Below, piece after piece: positions 32,289 to 39,935 of a stretch of DNA of 64,000 nucleotides. The position numbers were made by a program, and so were the translations under genes. Origin of the DNA: JADJOM01 sp046327715 (GTDB lineage Bacteria; Gemmatimonadota; Gemmatimonadetes; Gemmatimonadales; GWC2-71-9); the NCBI GenBank assembly GCA_046327715.1, contig JAXLXY010000014.1, positions 26,070 through 90,069 on the forward strand. Direction: 5' to 3'. The notes under the pieces are model-generated. The model saw only the letters and a list, made by a program, of their open reading frames with translations, did no database searches and was not told the DNA's origin. Position 1 is the stretch's first letter; every line of letters starts with the position of its first letter.

Positions 32289-33251
32289 TCAACGCGGCTT
32301 CGGCACGGAGGCGGGCCCCCGGACGGCGGGGCGCAGCCGGGAGAAGGCGAAGTCACGCCCGGTGATGATCATCACCACCGAGAACACGATCACCAGGGAG
32401 GCCAGGAGCGCCCGGGGCGTGAGCGCCTCCCCCCCGAAGGCCCACCCCAGGAACACGGCCACCATGGGGTTCACGTACCCCGCCGTGGCCACCTTGTTGG
32501 GGGTGGTGACCTGCAGCAGCCAGGCGAAGGCGGTGAAGGTGACGAGGGAGCCGAACACGATCAGGTAGAGGACGGCGAGCCCCGACTTGAGCGTGACCAG
32601 CCCCGGGTCGAACTGGCGGTGGTCGCCGTGGAGCAGGCTCGCGGCGAAGAGCCACACCCCGCCAGCCAGCATTTCCATGCCGGAGACCTGCGGGGCGCTG
32701 GCGGGAAGGTCCGCGGTCCGGGAGAGCACCGACGCCAAGGCCCAGGCGAAGGTGGAGCACATGAGGAGGGCCACCCCGCCCGCCGCCACGTGCCCGCCGC
32801 CGCCCTGCCCCGGGAGGACCAGCAACGCCACCCCGGCGAAGCCGAGGGCGATGCCGGCCATGACCATCCCGGTGGGCCGGCTGCCCCCGGGCCGGAGCCA
32901 CTCGAGGAGCGCGGTCCAGACCGAGACCATGGCGACGATGAGTGCCACGAGGCCCGAGGGGATGGACTGCTCCACCCACACCACGGCGCCGTTCCCCACC
33001 AGGAAGAACAGCGCGCCGAGCAGGAACGCCCACCCCCACTGGACCGGTCGCGGGCGGGGCGCACCGCGCAGCCGGGACCAGCCGTAGAGCAGGCCTCCCG
33101 CCACGAGGAACCGGACCCCCGCCATGAGCAGGGGCGGGATGGTATGGATGGCGAAGGCGATCGCCAGGTAGGTCGACCCCCAGATGAGGTAGACCGCCGC
33201 GAAGGCGAGCAGCAGGGTGAGCCGGTGCCGGGCGGCCTGTTCAGGCGTCAT
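32289..33251 (-). CDS. EamA family (DMT) exporter
   Basis: This 320-aa protein has ten predicted TM helices arranged as two EamA repeats (about 12-140 and 160-300). The motif YLIWGSTYLAI in helix 1 and GNGAVVWVEQ in repeat one are characteristic of the YedA/RhaT-like drug and metabolite exporters. The C-terminal repeat has TTPNKVATAGYVNPMVAV. It probably exports an amino acid or small metabolite. It overlaps the upstream Lrp/AsnC regulator by 11 bp (start at 33251, stop of the regulator at 33241), so the pair is an operon. Such pairs usually export the amino acid that the regulator senses, but this is inference. Confidence 0.88.
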   Translation of the reverse strand: MTPEQAARHRLTLLLAFAAVYLIWGSTYLAIAFAIHTIPPLLMAGVRFLVAGGLLYGWSRLRGAPRPRPVQWGWAFLLGALFFLVGNGAVVWVEQSIPSGLVALIVAMVSVWTALLEWLRPGGSRPTGMVMAGIALGFAGVALLVLPGQGGGGHVAAGGVALLMCSTFAWALASVLSRTADLPASAPQVSGMEMLAGGVWLFAASLLHGDHRQFDPGLVTLKSGLAVLYLIVFGSLVTFTAFAWLLQVTTPNKVATAGYVNPMVAVFLGWAFGGEALTPRALLASLVIVFSVVMIITGRDFAFSRLRPAVRGPASVPKPR

Positions 33252-33720
33252 GGGTCCCTCCCCGGCCGGTGGGGAGCGGCAGCGGCGCCCCCTCCTTCAC
33301 GGTGGCCAGCACGATGGTGCTGCGGGTGCTGCGAACGCCCTTGAGGCGGCCGAAGCGCTCGTGCAGCAGGCGGCTGAGCGCGGCGGTATCAGGGACCCGG
33401 ACCTTGACCAGGTAGCAGTCCTCGCCCGCGACGTGATGCACCTCGAGGACCTCGGGCACCCGGGCGAGGGCCTGGCCGATGGTGCCGAGGCCCACCCGCT
33501 CCTCGGTCCGGACCAGGATGAACGCGGTGAGCCCGAGCCCCACGGCGCCGGGGGCGATCCGGGCGGTGTAGCCCTCGATGACGCCCTTCTGCTCGAGCTT
33601 GCGGATGCGATCGAGGATGGCGGACGGCGCCATGTCGAGGCGGCGGGCGATGTCGGCGTTGCTGATGCGCGCGTTGCCCTGCAGCAGCTGCAGGATGGCG
33701 AGGTCGGTGACATCAGGCAT
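33241..33720 (-). CDS. Lrp/AsnC family transcriptional regulator
   Basis: This 159-aa protein has an N-terminal HTH (LAILQLLQGNARISNADIARRLDMAPSAILDRIRKLEQKGVIEGY) and a C-terminal RAM ligand-binding domain (EVLEVHHVAGEDCYLVKVRV). The layout and length are typical of Lrp family members that sense an amino acid and control a neighbouring exporter gene. AGGAGG at 33731-33726 lies at the correct distance from the ATG at 33720, so I reject the upstream frame to 33795. The divergent gene is the REC-GGDEF-REC protein. Confidence 0.92.
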   Translation of the reverse strand: MPDVTDLAILQLLQGNARISNADIARRLDMAPSAILDRIRKLEQKGVIEGYTARIAPGAVGLGLTAFILVRTEERVGLGTIGQALARVPEVLEVHHVAGEDCYLVKVRVPDTAALSRLLHERFGRLKGVRSTRSTIVLATVKEGAPLPLPTGRGGTHDA

Positions 33721-33746
33721 GGGGGCCTCCTGGGCGCGGGCGCCAA

Positions 33747-33776
33747 CGAACGTTCGGCGCATTGCCAAAAATACCG
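33747..33776 (-). promoter_or_regulatory. Lrp-gene promoter with palindromic operator candidate
   Basis: A perfect palindrome CGAACGTTCG (33747-33756) lies just downstream of a TATTTT -10-like box (plus AAAATA at 33767-33772 in the AT-rich run). It would overlap the transcription start of the AsnC-EamA operon. Lrp/AsnC regulators bind such symmetric sites and usually autoregulate. Confidence 0.35.
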
Positions 33777-33858
33777 AATAATCGTCGGCCGGCAACCCTC
33801 ATCGGCGCCCGATCGGCGGACTCATCCCCTCCCGGACCCCCGCCGATACTGGAAGGTG

Positions 33859-35460
33859 ATGCGCCCTGCCTCGTTTTCCGCCGACCCCGCACCGGGGAAC
33901 GGCCCCGCCCCGGGCCGCCGCGGCGGCGTGACCGCCGCCCTCACCGCCCTCGAGGCGGCCCTCCGCCGCTTCGAGGCCGGGCCCGATCGCGCCGAAGCCG
34001 GCGACAGCGTGCGCCGCCTGGCGCGCGCTCTGGTGCAGGGGGGCGCGCTCGAGGGCCGTCCGGAACAGCTGGCTGCCGCCGAGACGGTGCTCCAGGCCGA
34101 GCCGCAGGCCCTCCCCGCCGCGACCGCGGGACTCGTGAGCCTGCTGCACCGGGCCGTTCAGGCTCCGGGATCCCGGACGGGAGGCGTGATCCTCATCGTC
34201 GAGGACGACGCGCTCTTCGCCCGCACCCTCGAACGCGGGCTCAGCACCCACGGCCGCCGGGTGGTGGTGGCCGATACCGCGGCGGGCGCCCGCGACGTCC
34301 TCCGCCAGACCCCGGTCGACCTGGTCCTCCTCGACCTCATCCTGCCGGACGACGACGGCCGCGCGCTGCTGGTGGAGCTGCGCTCGCACCCCCGCAGTTC
34401 GGGGGTACCGGTGTTCGTGATCTCGGCCCGCCTCGGCAGCCAGACCAAGGCGGAGTGCTTTGCCCTCGGCGCCGACGCCTACTTCGAAAAGCCGCTGGAC
34501 TTCGAGGCCTTCGGGGTGGCGGTGAGTGCCCGGCTGGAGCGGCACGCCACCCAGGCGGAGCTGGCGCGGCGGGATCCCGTGACCGGCCTGCCCAACCGGG
34601 CGGCGTTCCTGGAGCGGCTGGCGCACCTGCGCCACGCCAGCCCGGCCGATACTCGCTTTGCCCTCGCGGTCCTCGACCTCGATCACTTCCGGTGGATCGA
34701 GGAGACCTGGGGACGCCAGTTCGCCGATGGGGTGCTGCGCCGCGCCGGGATTCGGCTGGCGATGGTGCTGCGGCAGGCCGCGGTGTTCGCCCGGTGGGAC
34801 GGGGCCGAGTTCATCGCGCTCTTCGCCGGCCGTACCGCGGCCGAGGCCGCCGTGCTCGTGGACCAGGCGCGCGGCGTGCTCCGCCGGGTGGACTTCCGGG
34901 CCACCCCCGAGGCTCCGCTGACGGTGAGCTTCTCCGCCGGCGTGGTGGATCTCGAGGCCGGCCAGGCGATCGAAGAGGCCCTGGCGCAGGCCGACCGCCT
35001 CCGCTACGTGGCCAAGGCCTCCGGCCGCAACCGGGTGGTCTCCGGGGAGGCGACCCTCGCCGTCCCGAGCCGCCGCGTGCTGCTGGCCGAGGACGACCCG
35101 GCGATGCGCCGCCTCGTGACCCAGCACCTCCGCCGGGAGGGCTTCGAGGTGGTGGCCTACCCCGATGGCGAGGCGGCGCTCGCCGCGCTCCCGGCGAGCG
35201 GCGCCAGCCTCGTCATCAGCGACATCCAGATGCCAAACCTCGACGGGCTCGCCTTCCTGCGCGCGCTCCGGGAGCAGTCGGACCTGCGGCACATCCCGGT
35301 GATGATGCTGACCGCCGTGGGCGACGAGGCGCATATCGTCCGGGCCTTCGAGCTGGGCGCCGACGACTACCTGACCAAGCCGGCCTCCATGCGCGAGCTC
35401 GTGGCCCGGGTGCGCCGGCTGCTCCGCCGTCCCAGCCTCGCGGGGGTGCCCGCGGCCTGA
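33859..35460 (+). CDS. REC-GGDEF(degenerate)-REC response regulator
   Basis: This 533-aa protein starts with about 100 residues of helical HPt-like sequence that lack the usual phospho-His motif. Receiver 1 (about 110-230) has EDDALF and LLDLILP. The GGDEF-type domain (about 240-400) follows, then receiver 2 (about 405-525) with EDDPAM, ISDIQMPN and LTKPASM. The signature RWGGDEF is RWDGAEF here, so the diguanylate cyclase site has lost key Gly and Asp residues and is probably inactive. It may serve as a nucleotide-sensing or scaffolding domain. The ATG at 33859 is preceded by GATACT at 33845-33850, 8 nt upstream. Kinases encoded at 39.9-45.7 kb are possible partners. Confidence 0.85.
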   Translation: MRPASFSADPAPGNGPAPGRRGGVTAALTALEAALRRFEAGPDRAEAGDSVRRLARALVQGGALEGRPEQLAAAETVLQAEPQALPAATAGLVSLLHRAVQAPGSRTGGVILIVEDDALFARTLERGLSTHGRRVVVADTAAGARDVLRQTPVDLVLLDLILPDDDGRALLVELRSHPRSSGVPVFVISARLGSQTKAECFALGADAYFEKPLDFEAFGVAVSARLERHATQAELARRDPVTGLPNRAAFLERLAHLRHASPADTRFALAVLDLDHFRWIEETWGRQFADGVLRRAGIRLAMVLRQAAVFARWDGAEFIALFAGRTAAEAAVLVDQARGVLRRVDFRATPEAPLTVSFSAGVVDLEAGQAIEEALAQADRLRYVAKASGRNRVVSGEATLAVPSRRVLLAEDDPAMRRLVTQHLRREGFEVVAYPDGEAALAALPASGASLVISDIQMPNLDGLAFLRALREQSDLRHIPVMMLTAVGDEAHIVRAFELGADDYLTKPASMRELVARVRRLLRRPSLAGVPAA

Positions 35461-35490
35461 TCGCACGGTGGCGCCCACCTGCCGCGCCGG

Positions 35491-35502
35491 TACATTGGGG
35501 AG
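35491..35502 (+). promoter_or_regulatory. Candidate -10 box of a leaderless APC permease transcript
   Basis: TACATT (35491-35496) is followed by exactly six bases (GGGGAG) and the ATG at 35503. GGGGAG touches the ATG, so it is too close to work as a ribosome-binding site. Confidence 0.35.
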
Positions 35503-36840
35503 ATGACCTCCCCTCCCGTCAGCTACCGCCGCACCCTCGGGCTGTTCTCCGGCACCATGGCCGTCGTCGGCGGCATCATCGGCTCCGGCATCTTCATCAA
35601 TCCCGCCATCGTGGCGCAGCGGGTCGGCACCGCGCCACTCACCCTCGGGGTGTGGATCCTCGGCGGGGCCATCGCGCTCATCGGTGCCTTCTGCTTCGGG
35701 GAACTGGGGCAGCGGCGGCCGCAGGCCGGCGGGAGCTACGTCTACCTGCGCGAGGGCCTCGGGGCGCTGCCGGCGTTCCTGTACGCCTGGGCGCTGCTGC
35801 TGGTCATGGCCACCGGCGCGATCGCGGCCGTGGCGGTGACCTTCGCGAGCTACGCGGTGCCGCTGCTCGGCCTGCCACCCGGGTGGGGGCGCCCGCTCGC
35901 GGCCGCTGCGATCGCGGTGCTCACCCTCGTCAACTTCCTCGGCATCCGCCCCGGCGCCTTCACCACCAACATCTTCACGGTGCTCAAGCTCGTGGCGCTG
36001 GGGTTCCTCATTGCGGCGGGGGTCGCCTGGGCGGCCCCGGCCGCCGCCGCCGCCGCGCCCGCGGCGCCGGCCCACCCCGCGCTGGCGATCGCGGCCGCAC
36101 TGGTGCCGGTCCTCTTTGCCTATGGGGGCTGGCAGCAGACCAACTTCATCGCCGAGGAGATCATCGACCCGCTCCGCAACCTGCCCCGGGCCCTGGTGCT
36201 CGGGGTCGTGATCGTGGTCGCGGTGTACCTGCTCGCCAACGTGGCCTACCTCCGCATGCTGGGGCCCGCAGGGCTCGCCGCGAGCGCGGCACCCGCGGCC
36301 GATGCCATGCGCGCCGCGCTCGGCCCGACGGGGGCGCTGGTGATCAGCCTCGGCATCACCGCCTCGACCTTCGGGTTCCTCAACCTGGTGATCATGGTCT
36401 CGCCGCGGGTCTACCGGACCCTGGCCGCCGACGGGCTCTTCTTCCCGGCCTTCGCCGCGCTGCACCCGAGGCACCGGACACCGGGCACGGCCATCCTCTT
36501 CCAGGGCCTCTGGGCGGAGCTGCTGCTCTTCACCGGACGCTACGGCCAGCTGCTCGATTATGTGGTGTTCTGCGACTGGATCTTCTTCGGGCTGGCGGTG
36601 GTGGCGCTGTTCGTCATCCGGCGGCGCGACACCGTTGCGGGGCGCACCGCGGCCTTCCGGGTGCCGGGGTGGCCGGTGACGCCGCTGCTCTTCATCGCCG
36701 CCGCGGTGTACGTGGTCGCGGGATCGATCGTGTCGAACCCGCGGAACGCGCTCCTGGGCACCGGGATCCTGCTCCTCGGCATCCCGGTATACCTCTTCTG
36801 GAAGCGGCGGGCGACCCCGGACGCGGCGCCCGGCGCCTGA
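35503..36840 (+). CDS. APC superfamily amino acid permease
   Basis: This 445-aa protein has 12 TM helices and belongs to the LAT-like group of APC transporters. The helix-1 substrate-binding loop is VVGGIIGSGIFINP near residue 21-34. FAYGGWQQTNFIAEEI near residue 205 is the helix-6 signature. The Ala/Pro-rich loop (about 178-190) is unusual but keeps the frame. It probably imports or exchanges a neutral amino acid. There is a 42-bp gap from the response regulator, with its own -10-like box. Downstream is a hairpin and the convergent DUF4097 gene. Confidence 0.9.
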   Translation: MTSPPVSYRRTLGLFSGTMAVVGGIIGSGIFINPAIVAQRVGTAPLTLGVWILGGAIALIGAFCFGELGQRRPQAGGSYVYLREGLGALPAFLYAWALLLVMATGAIAAVAVTFASYAVPLLGLPPGWGRPLAAAAIAVLTLVNFLGIRPGAFTTNIFTVLKLVALGFLIAAGVAWAAPAAAAAAPAAPAHPALAIAAALVPVLFAYGGWQQTNFIAEEIIDPLRNLPRALVLGVVIVVAVYLLANVAYLRMLGPAGLAASAAPAADAMRAALGPTGALVISLGITASTFGFLNLVIMVSPRVYRTLAADGLFFPAFAALHPRHRTPGTAILFQGLWAELLLFTGRYGQLLDYVVFCDWIFFGLAVVALFVIRRRDTVAGRTAAFRVPGWPVTPLLFIAAAVYVVAGSIVSNPRNALLGTGILLLGIPVYLFWKRRATPDAAPGA

Positions 36841-36846
36841 ACGCAC

Positions 36847-36877
36847 GCGGCGCCCCCGGAGAGACCGGGGGCGCCGC
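36847..36877. terminator. Bidirectional hairpin between convergent genes
   Basis: GCGGCGCCCCCGG (36847-36859), loop AGACT-like 5 nt, and CCGGGGGCGCCGC (36865-36877) pair perfectly over 13 bp. There is no U-tract on either strand. It is the only hairpin in the 59-bp gap between the permease stop (36840) and the minus-strand gene end (36900). Confidence 0.65.
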
Positions 36878-36899
36878 GCTCCGCCATCGGGCCCGCCGC

Positions 36900-37670
36900 T
36901 CAGCGACCGCGCCGGATCCGGATCCCACCGTTGACCGTGGTCAGCTCCAGCACCCGCCCGCCCTCGCCGATCCGGCCGCGCAGCGACCGCGGGTTCACCC
37001 TTCCCGTCACGTTGATCGGGAAGTCGGTGTCGATCCCGCCGTTGACCGTGCTGGCCTCGACGTCCGCGCTGGCGCCGGCCGGCAGGGTGATCGTGATCCC
37101 GCCGTTGACGGTGGTGAACTTGAGCGGCCGCTCCAGGGCCCGGCTGCCCAGGGTGGCATCGATGGAGCCGTTGACCGTGGTGGCCTCGACCTCGCCCGCC
37201 GCGGACACGCTGATGTCGCCGTTGACAGTGGTGATCTCCGCGTCGGCGGGAAGCGACTCGCCGGAGACGTCCCCGTTGACGTTGCTCCCCTCGAAGTTCA
37301 CCCCGGCGGGCACCTGCACCTCGAACAGCACCTCGACATCGTTGTCGCGGGTATTCATGGCGCCACCGCCCCGGCGGCACTCATTGGCGCGGCTGCCGCG
37401 GCGCGACGGGTAGACGGCACAGATCGTCACGCCGTCGGCGTGCTCCACCACCTTGATCTCGACCTCCGCCGGGTCGTCGTCCTTGGCCCGCTTGGTGGCG
37501 GTGACGAGGGCCTGCCCGCCATCGGCGCGGGTGGCGCGGATGCGGCCGTTGATCCCCCGGACCTCGAGGGTCTTGCCGCTGGCGAGAGCGCCCTGCCAGC
37601 GGAAGTCCTGCGCGCCGAGGGGCAGGGCGGCCAGCGCGGGGAGGGCGAGGGCGAGCATCAGGGGCCGCAT
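36900..37670 (-). CDS. Secreted DUF4097-type repeat protein
   Basis: This 256-aa protein starts with a Sec signal (ALALPALAALPLGAQDF). The mature part contains repeats of the TTVNGxI type, about 20-25 residues apart, each beginning with a short beta strand (EITTVNGDISV, EATTVNGSIDA, KFTTVNGGITI, LELTTVNGGIRI). That is the right-handed beta-helix pattern of DUF4097/adhesin-like proteins. Two Cys in a CAVYPSRRGSRANEC segment may form a disulfide. It is the distal gene of an ECF sigma/anti-sigma operon, with a second DUF4097 gene just upstream. The role is unknown, and an envelope-stress sensor or structural repeat protein is possible. Confidence 0.8.
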   Translation of the reverse strand: MRPLMLALALPALAALPLGAQDFRWQGALASGKTLEVRGINGRIRATRADGGQALVTATKRAKDDDPAEVEIKVVEHADGVTICAVYPSRRGSRANECRRGGGAMNTRDNDVEVLFEVQVPAGVNFEGSNVNGDVSGESLPADAEITTVNGDISVSAAGEVEATTVNGSIDATLGSRALERPLKFTTVNGGITITLPAGASADVEASTVNGGIDTDFPINVTGRVNPRSLRGRIGEGGRVLELTTVNGGIRIRRGR

Positions 37671-37698
37671 GCGGTCTCCAGTGGGAAGCAGGGAAGGT

Positions 37699-38538
37699 TC
37701 AGCGCCGGCCGCCGCTCTTGCGGAGCGCGACCGTGCCGTCGAAGGATTCCAGCTCGAGCCGGGCGGCGCCCGAACCGAGGGTGAAGCTGAGCCGCCGGCC
37801 GGCGCCGGCGCCGCTGACCGTCACCGGAAAGTCCGACTCGAACTCACCGCTGAAGGTGGACACCGACACCTCGGCGTCGATCGCGGGGAGCGTCACGGTC
37901 ACGTCGCCATCGTGCGAGGTGAGGTGATAGCGGCCGCCGGCCTCGAGCACGCCGGTGAACTCGATCTCGCCGTCCACGGTGCTGGCATCCACCCGCGAGG
38001 CCCGGATGTCGGCGAGCCGGATCGCGCCGTCGACGGCGTTGGCCCGGAGTTCGCCCCGGGCGCCCCGCACGGTGATGGCGCCGTCGACGGTGGACAGGTT
38101 CACCCGGCCATCCACGTCCGAGATGTCCAGGTCGCCCTCGACCGACTGCACCGACACGAACGACGCCCCGCCCTGCACCGTGACGTTGCCCTCGACCGTG
38201 GAGAGGTTCACCTCGCTGCGGGTGCCGCTCACCCGGATGTCGCCACTCTGCGAGGCGAGGTCCAGGGCGAGGTCCGCGGGCACCGTGAGCCGCCAGGTGA
38301 CCTCGGGCGGGCCGTAGCGGCTGTGGGCCCGGACCCGCAGGCTGCGCGCACCGGCACTGACTTCCACCCGGGTGTCCTCGTCGTGGTCCGCCTCGATCCG
38401 GACCGAGGGGCGGTTCCAGGTGGCCACCGTGATCGCGCCCTCGAAGCTGCTGAGCTCGAGGCGGGTGGCGCCCCGGACGGCGATGGTGGTGTCGGTCCCC
38501 TGGGGCATCGTGGCCAGGGCAAGCAGCAGGGTCAGCAT
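37699..38538 (-). CDS. Secreted DUF4097-type repeat protein
   Basis: This 279-aa protein has a short signal (MLTLLLALATMPQG). It then has repeats of the form V-x-x-S/T-x-x-G-D/N-V/I, for example NLSTVEGNVTV, SVQSVEGDLDI, NLSTVDGAITV, DASTVDGEIEF. The start at 38538 gives the signal peptide. It ends 28 nt before the start of the second DUF4097 gene. It is similar in architecture but not in detail to its downstream neighbour and to the DUF4097 gene at 51841. Its position immediately after the anti-sigma gene suggests the operon's output or signal. Confidence 0.78.
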   Translation of the reverse strand: MLTLLLALATMPQGTDTTIAVRGATRLELSSFEGAITVATWNRPSVRIEADHDEDTRVEVSAGARSLRVRAHSRYGPPEVTWRLTVPADLALDLASQSGDIRVSGTRSEVNLSTVEGNVTVQGGASFVSVQSVEGDLDISDVDGRVNLSTVDGAITVRGARGELRANAVDGAIRLADIRASRVDASTVDGEIEFTGVLEAGGRYHLTSHDGDVTVTLPAIDAEVSVSTFSGEFESDFPVTVSGAGAGRRLSFTLGSGAARLELESFDGTVALRKSGGRR

Positions 38539-38556
38539 CGGGCGGTCCCCATGGGG

Positions 38557-39201
38557 TCAGCTCACCGCGCGGCTCAAGGCCGCGGCCCGGCGAAGCAGGT
38601 CGAGTTTGCGCAGCCGGGTCTGGGTCAGGTGCCCGGCGAGATATCCATTGGCGGGATCGGTGGCGAGCGCGCGCTCGGCCTCCCCGATGGCCCGGTCGAT
38701 CAGGGCGAGCTTCTCCTCGAGCACCCGGACGGTCAGCGTGTCCAGCCGCCCCCGCCCGCTGGCGAGCTCCGCCTCGAGTGCCCGGACCGCCCCGGCGTAG
38801 CCGCGATCGGGTCCCGCCCCGGCGGCGCTCACGGCGGGATCCGCCGCAGGCGCGGCGGCGATCGCCGGGACCGGCGGGCGGGACCGGGTCCACAGCAGCA
38901 CGCTCCCGCCCGAGAGCACCATCAGCGCCAGCCCGGCCGCGAGCAGGAGCGGCACGGGGAGCACCACGTCACGCCGACGGCCGGTCCCGGTGCCGATGGC
39001 CGCGGCCACGCCGGGCCAGAGGTCGTGGCGGGGCGGCTGATCGTCCAGCGCCTGCGCCCGCGCCACCACCCGGCGCAGCTCGTCGAGCAGGCTGGCGCAC
39101 TCCGCGCACTCGGCCACATGGCGCTCCAGCCGCACCGCACGTTCGGCCGGCAGCTCGCCATCCAGGTAATCGGAGAATTCGTCCGGCAGCGGATGGATCA
39201 T
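38557..39201 (-). CDS. Zinc-finger anti-sigma factor
   Basis: This 214-aa protein has an N-terminal zinc-binding anti-sigma domain: LERHVAECAECASLLDEL (HxxxCxxC near residue 28-35). A single TM helix (about 80-100, VPLLLAAGLALMVLSGG) is followed by a periplasmic helical tail. That tail (EEKLALIDRAIGEAERAL...DPANG) is shared with the anti-sigma factor at 51233. I chose the ATG at 39201 because it leaves a 4-bp gap after the sigma gene. It likely binds the ECF factor of 39206 at the membrane and releases it on envelope signal. Confidence 0.88.
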   Translation of the reverse strand: MIHPLPDEFSDYLDGELPAERAVRLERHVAECAECASLLDELRRVVARAQALDDQPPRHDLWPGVAAAIGTGTGRRRDVVLPVPLLLAAGLALMVLSGGSVLLWTRSRPPVPAIAAAPAADPAVSAAGAGPDRGYAGAVRALEAELASGRGRLDTLTVRVLEEKLALIDRAIGEAERALATDPANGYLAGHLTQTRLRKLDLLRRAAALSRAVS

Positions 39202-39205
39202 GGCC

Positions 39206-39772
39206 TCACCCCAGGGTCTTGCGCAGCGCCATGCGGGCGTAGTGCAGCTGCGACTTGGAGGTCCCGACGCTGATGCCCAGCATGCCGGCGATCTCCTCGT
39301 GCCGGTAGCCCTCGACGTCATGCAGCACGAACACCTGTCGCGCCCCCGGCGAAAGCCGCGCCATGGCGGTCTCGAAGTCCAGCCCGTGGCTGGGGCTGGC
39401 GGGCCGTCCCGGCCGGTCGAGCCCGCCCTCCGGCTCCTCGACGAAGAGTCGCCGCCAGCGGCCCCGCGAGGTCCGACGGTTCAGGATCACGTTCACCGCC
39501 AGCCGGTGCAGCCAGGTCCCGAAGGCCGCCTCGCCACGGAAGGTGCCGAGCTTCTGCCAGGCTCGCACCAGGACCTCCTGGGTCACGTCCTCGGCGTCCT
39601 CGCCCAGCATCCGCCGCACCAGGTTGTGCACCCGGTTCACGTGGCGGCGGTACAGCCGCTCGAAGGCGTGCGCGTCCCCGCTGGCGGCGAGCGCGGCATC
39701 GATGGCGTCGGCGTCGGCGGTGCTGGCGTCGGTGGTCCGCAGGGTCTCGGTCCCGGTGTACGTGGTCGGCAT
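39206..39772 (-). CDS. ECF RNA polymerase sigma factor
   Basis: This 188-aa protein has the two ECF regions. Region 2 (about 40-110) includes FERLYRRHVNRVHNLVRRMLGEDAEDVTQEVLVRAW. Region 4 (about 130-185) has LSPGARQVFVLHDVEGYRHEEIAGMLGISVGTSKSQLHYAR. It is the RpoE-like type with an adjacent membrane anti-sigma gene. The ATG at 39772 is used, with no clear ribosome-binding site. An upstream CAACC-N17-TCCAACC motif is similar to that before the orphan permease at 4.5 kb. Confidence 0.92.
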   Translation of the reverse strand: MPTTYTGTETLRTTDASTADADAIDAALAASGDAHAFERLYRRHVNRVHNLVRRMLGEDAEDVTQEVLVRAWQKLGTFRGEAAFGTWLHRLAVNVILNRRTSRGRWRRLFVEEPEGGLDRPGRPASPSHGLDFETAMARLSPGARQVFVLHDVEGYRHEEIAGMLGISVGTSKSQLHYARMALRKTLG

Positions 39773-39935
39773 GCGTCGGGTTGGACAGCCCGGGCTGGCC
39801 CCGGTTGGAACGAGCGGCCCCGGGTTCGGGTTTCGGGCCGGTCGGGCCGGGACTCCGCCTCAAGGCGGAGCCCAACCTAACCGATTATTGGGGTGCGACT
39901 TCGAGGGGCCGGCTGGCCCCGTCCACCGTCCAGGA
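39773..39935. promoter_or_regulatory. Intergenic region between divergent sigma factor and hybrid kinase
   Basis: The region contains a 7-bp hairpin CTCCGCC-TCAA-GGCGGAG (39853-39870). On the minus strand it contains GTTCCAACC (39811-39803) and GTCCAACC (39786-39779), which could be an ECF-type -35/-10 pair for the sigma gene. No other feature is clear. Confidence 0.3.
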
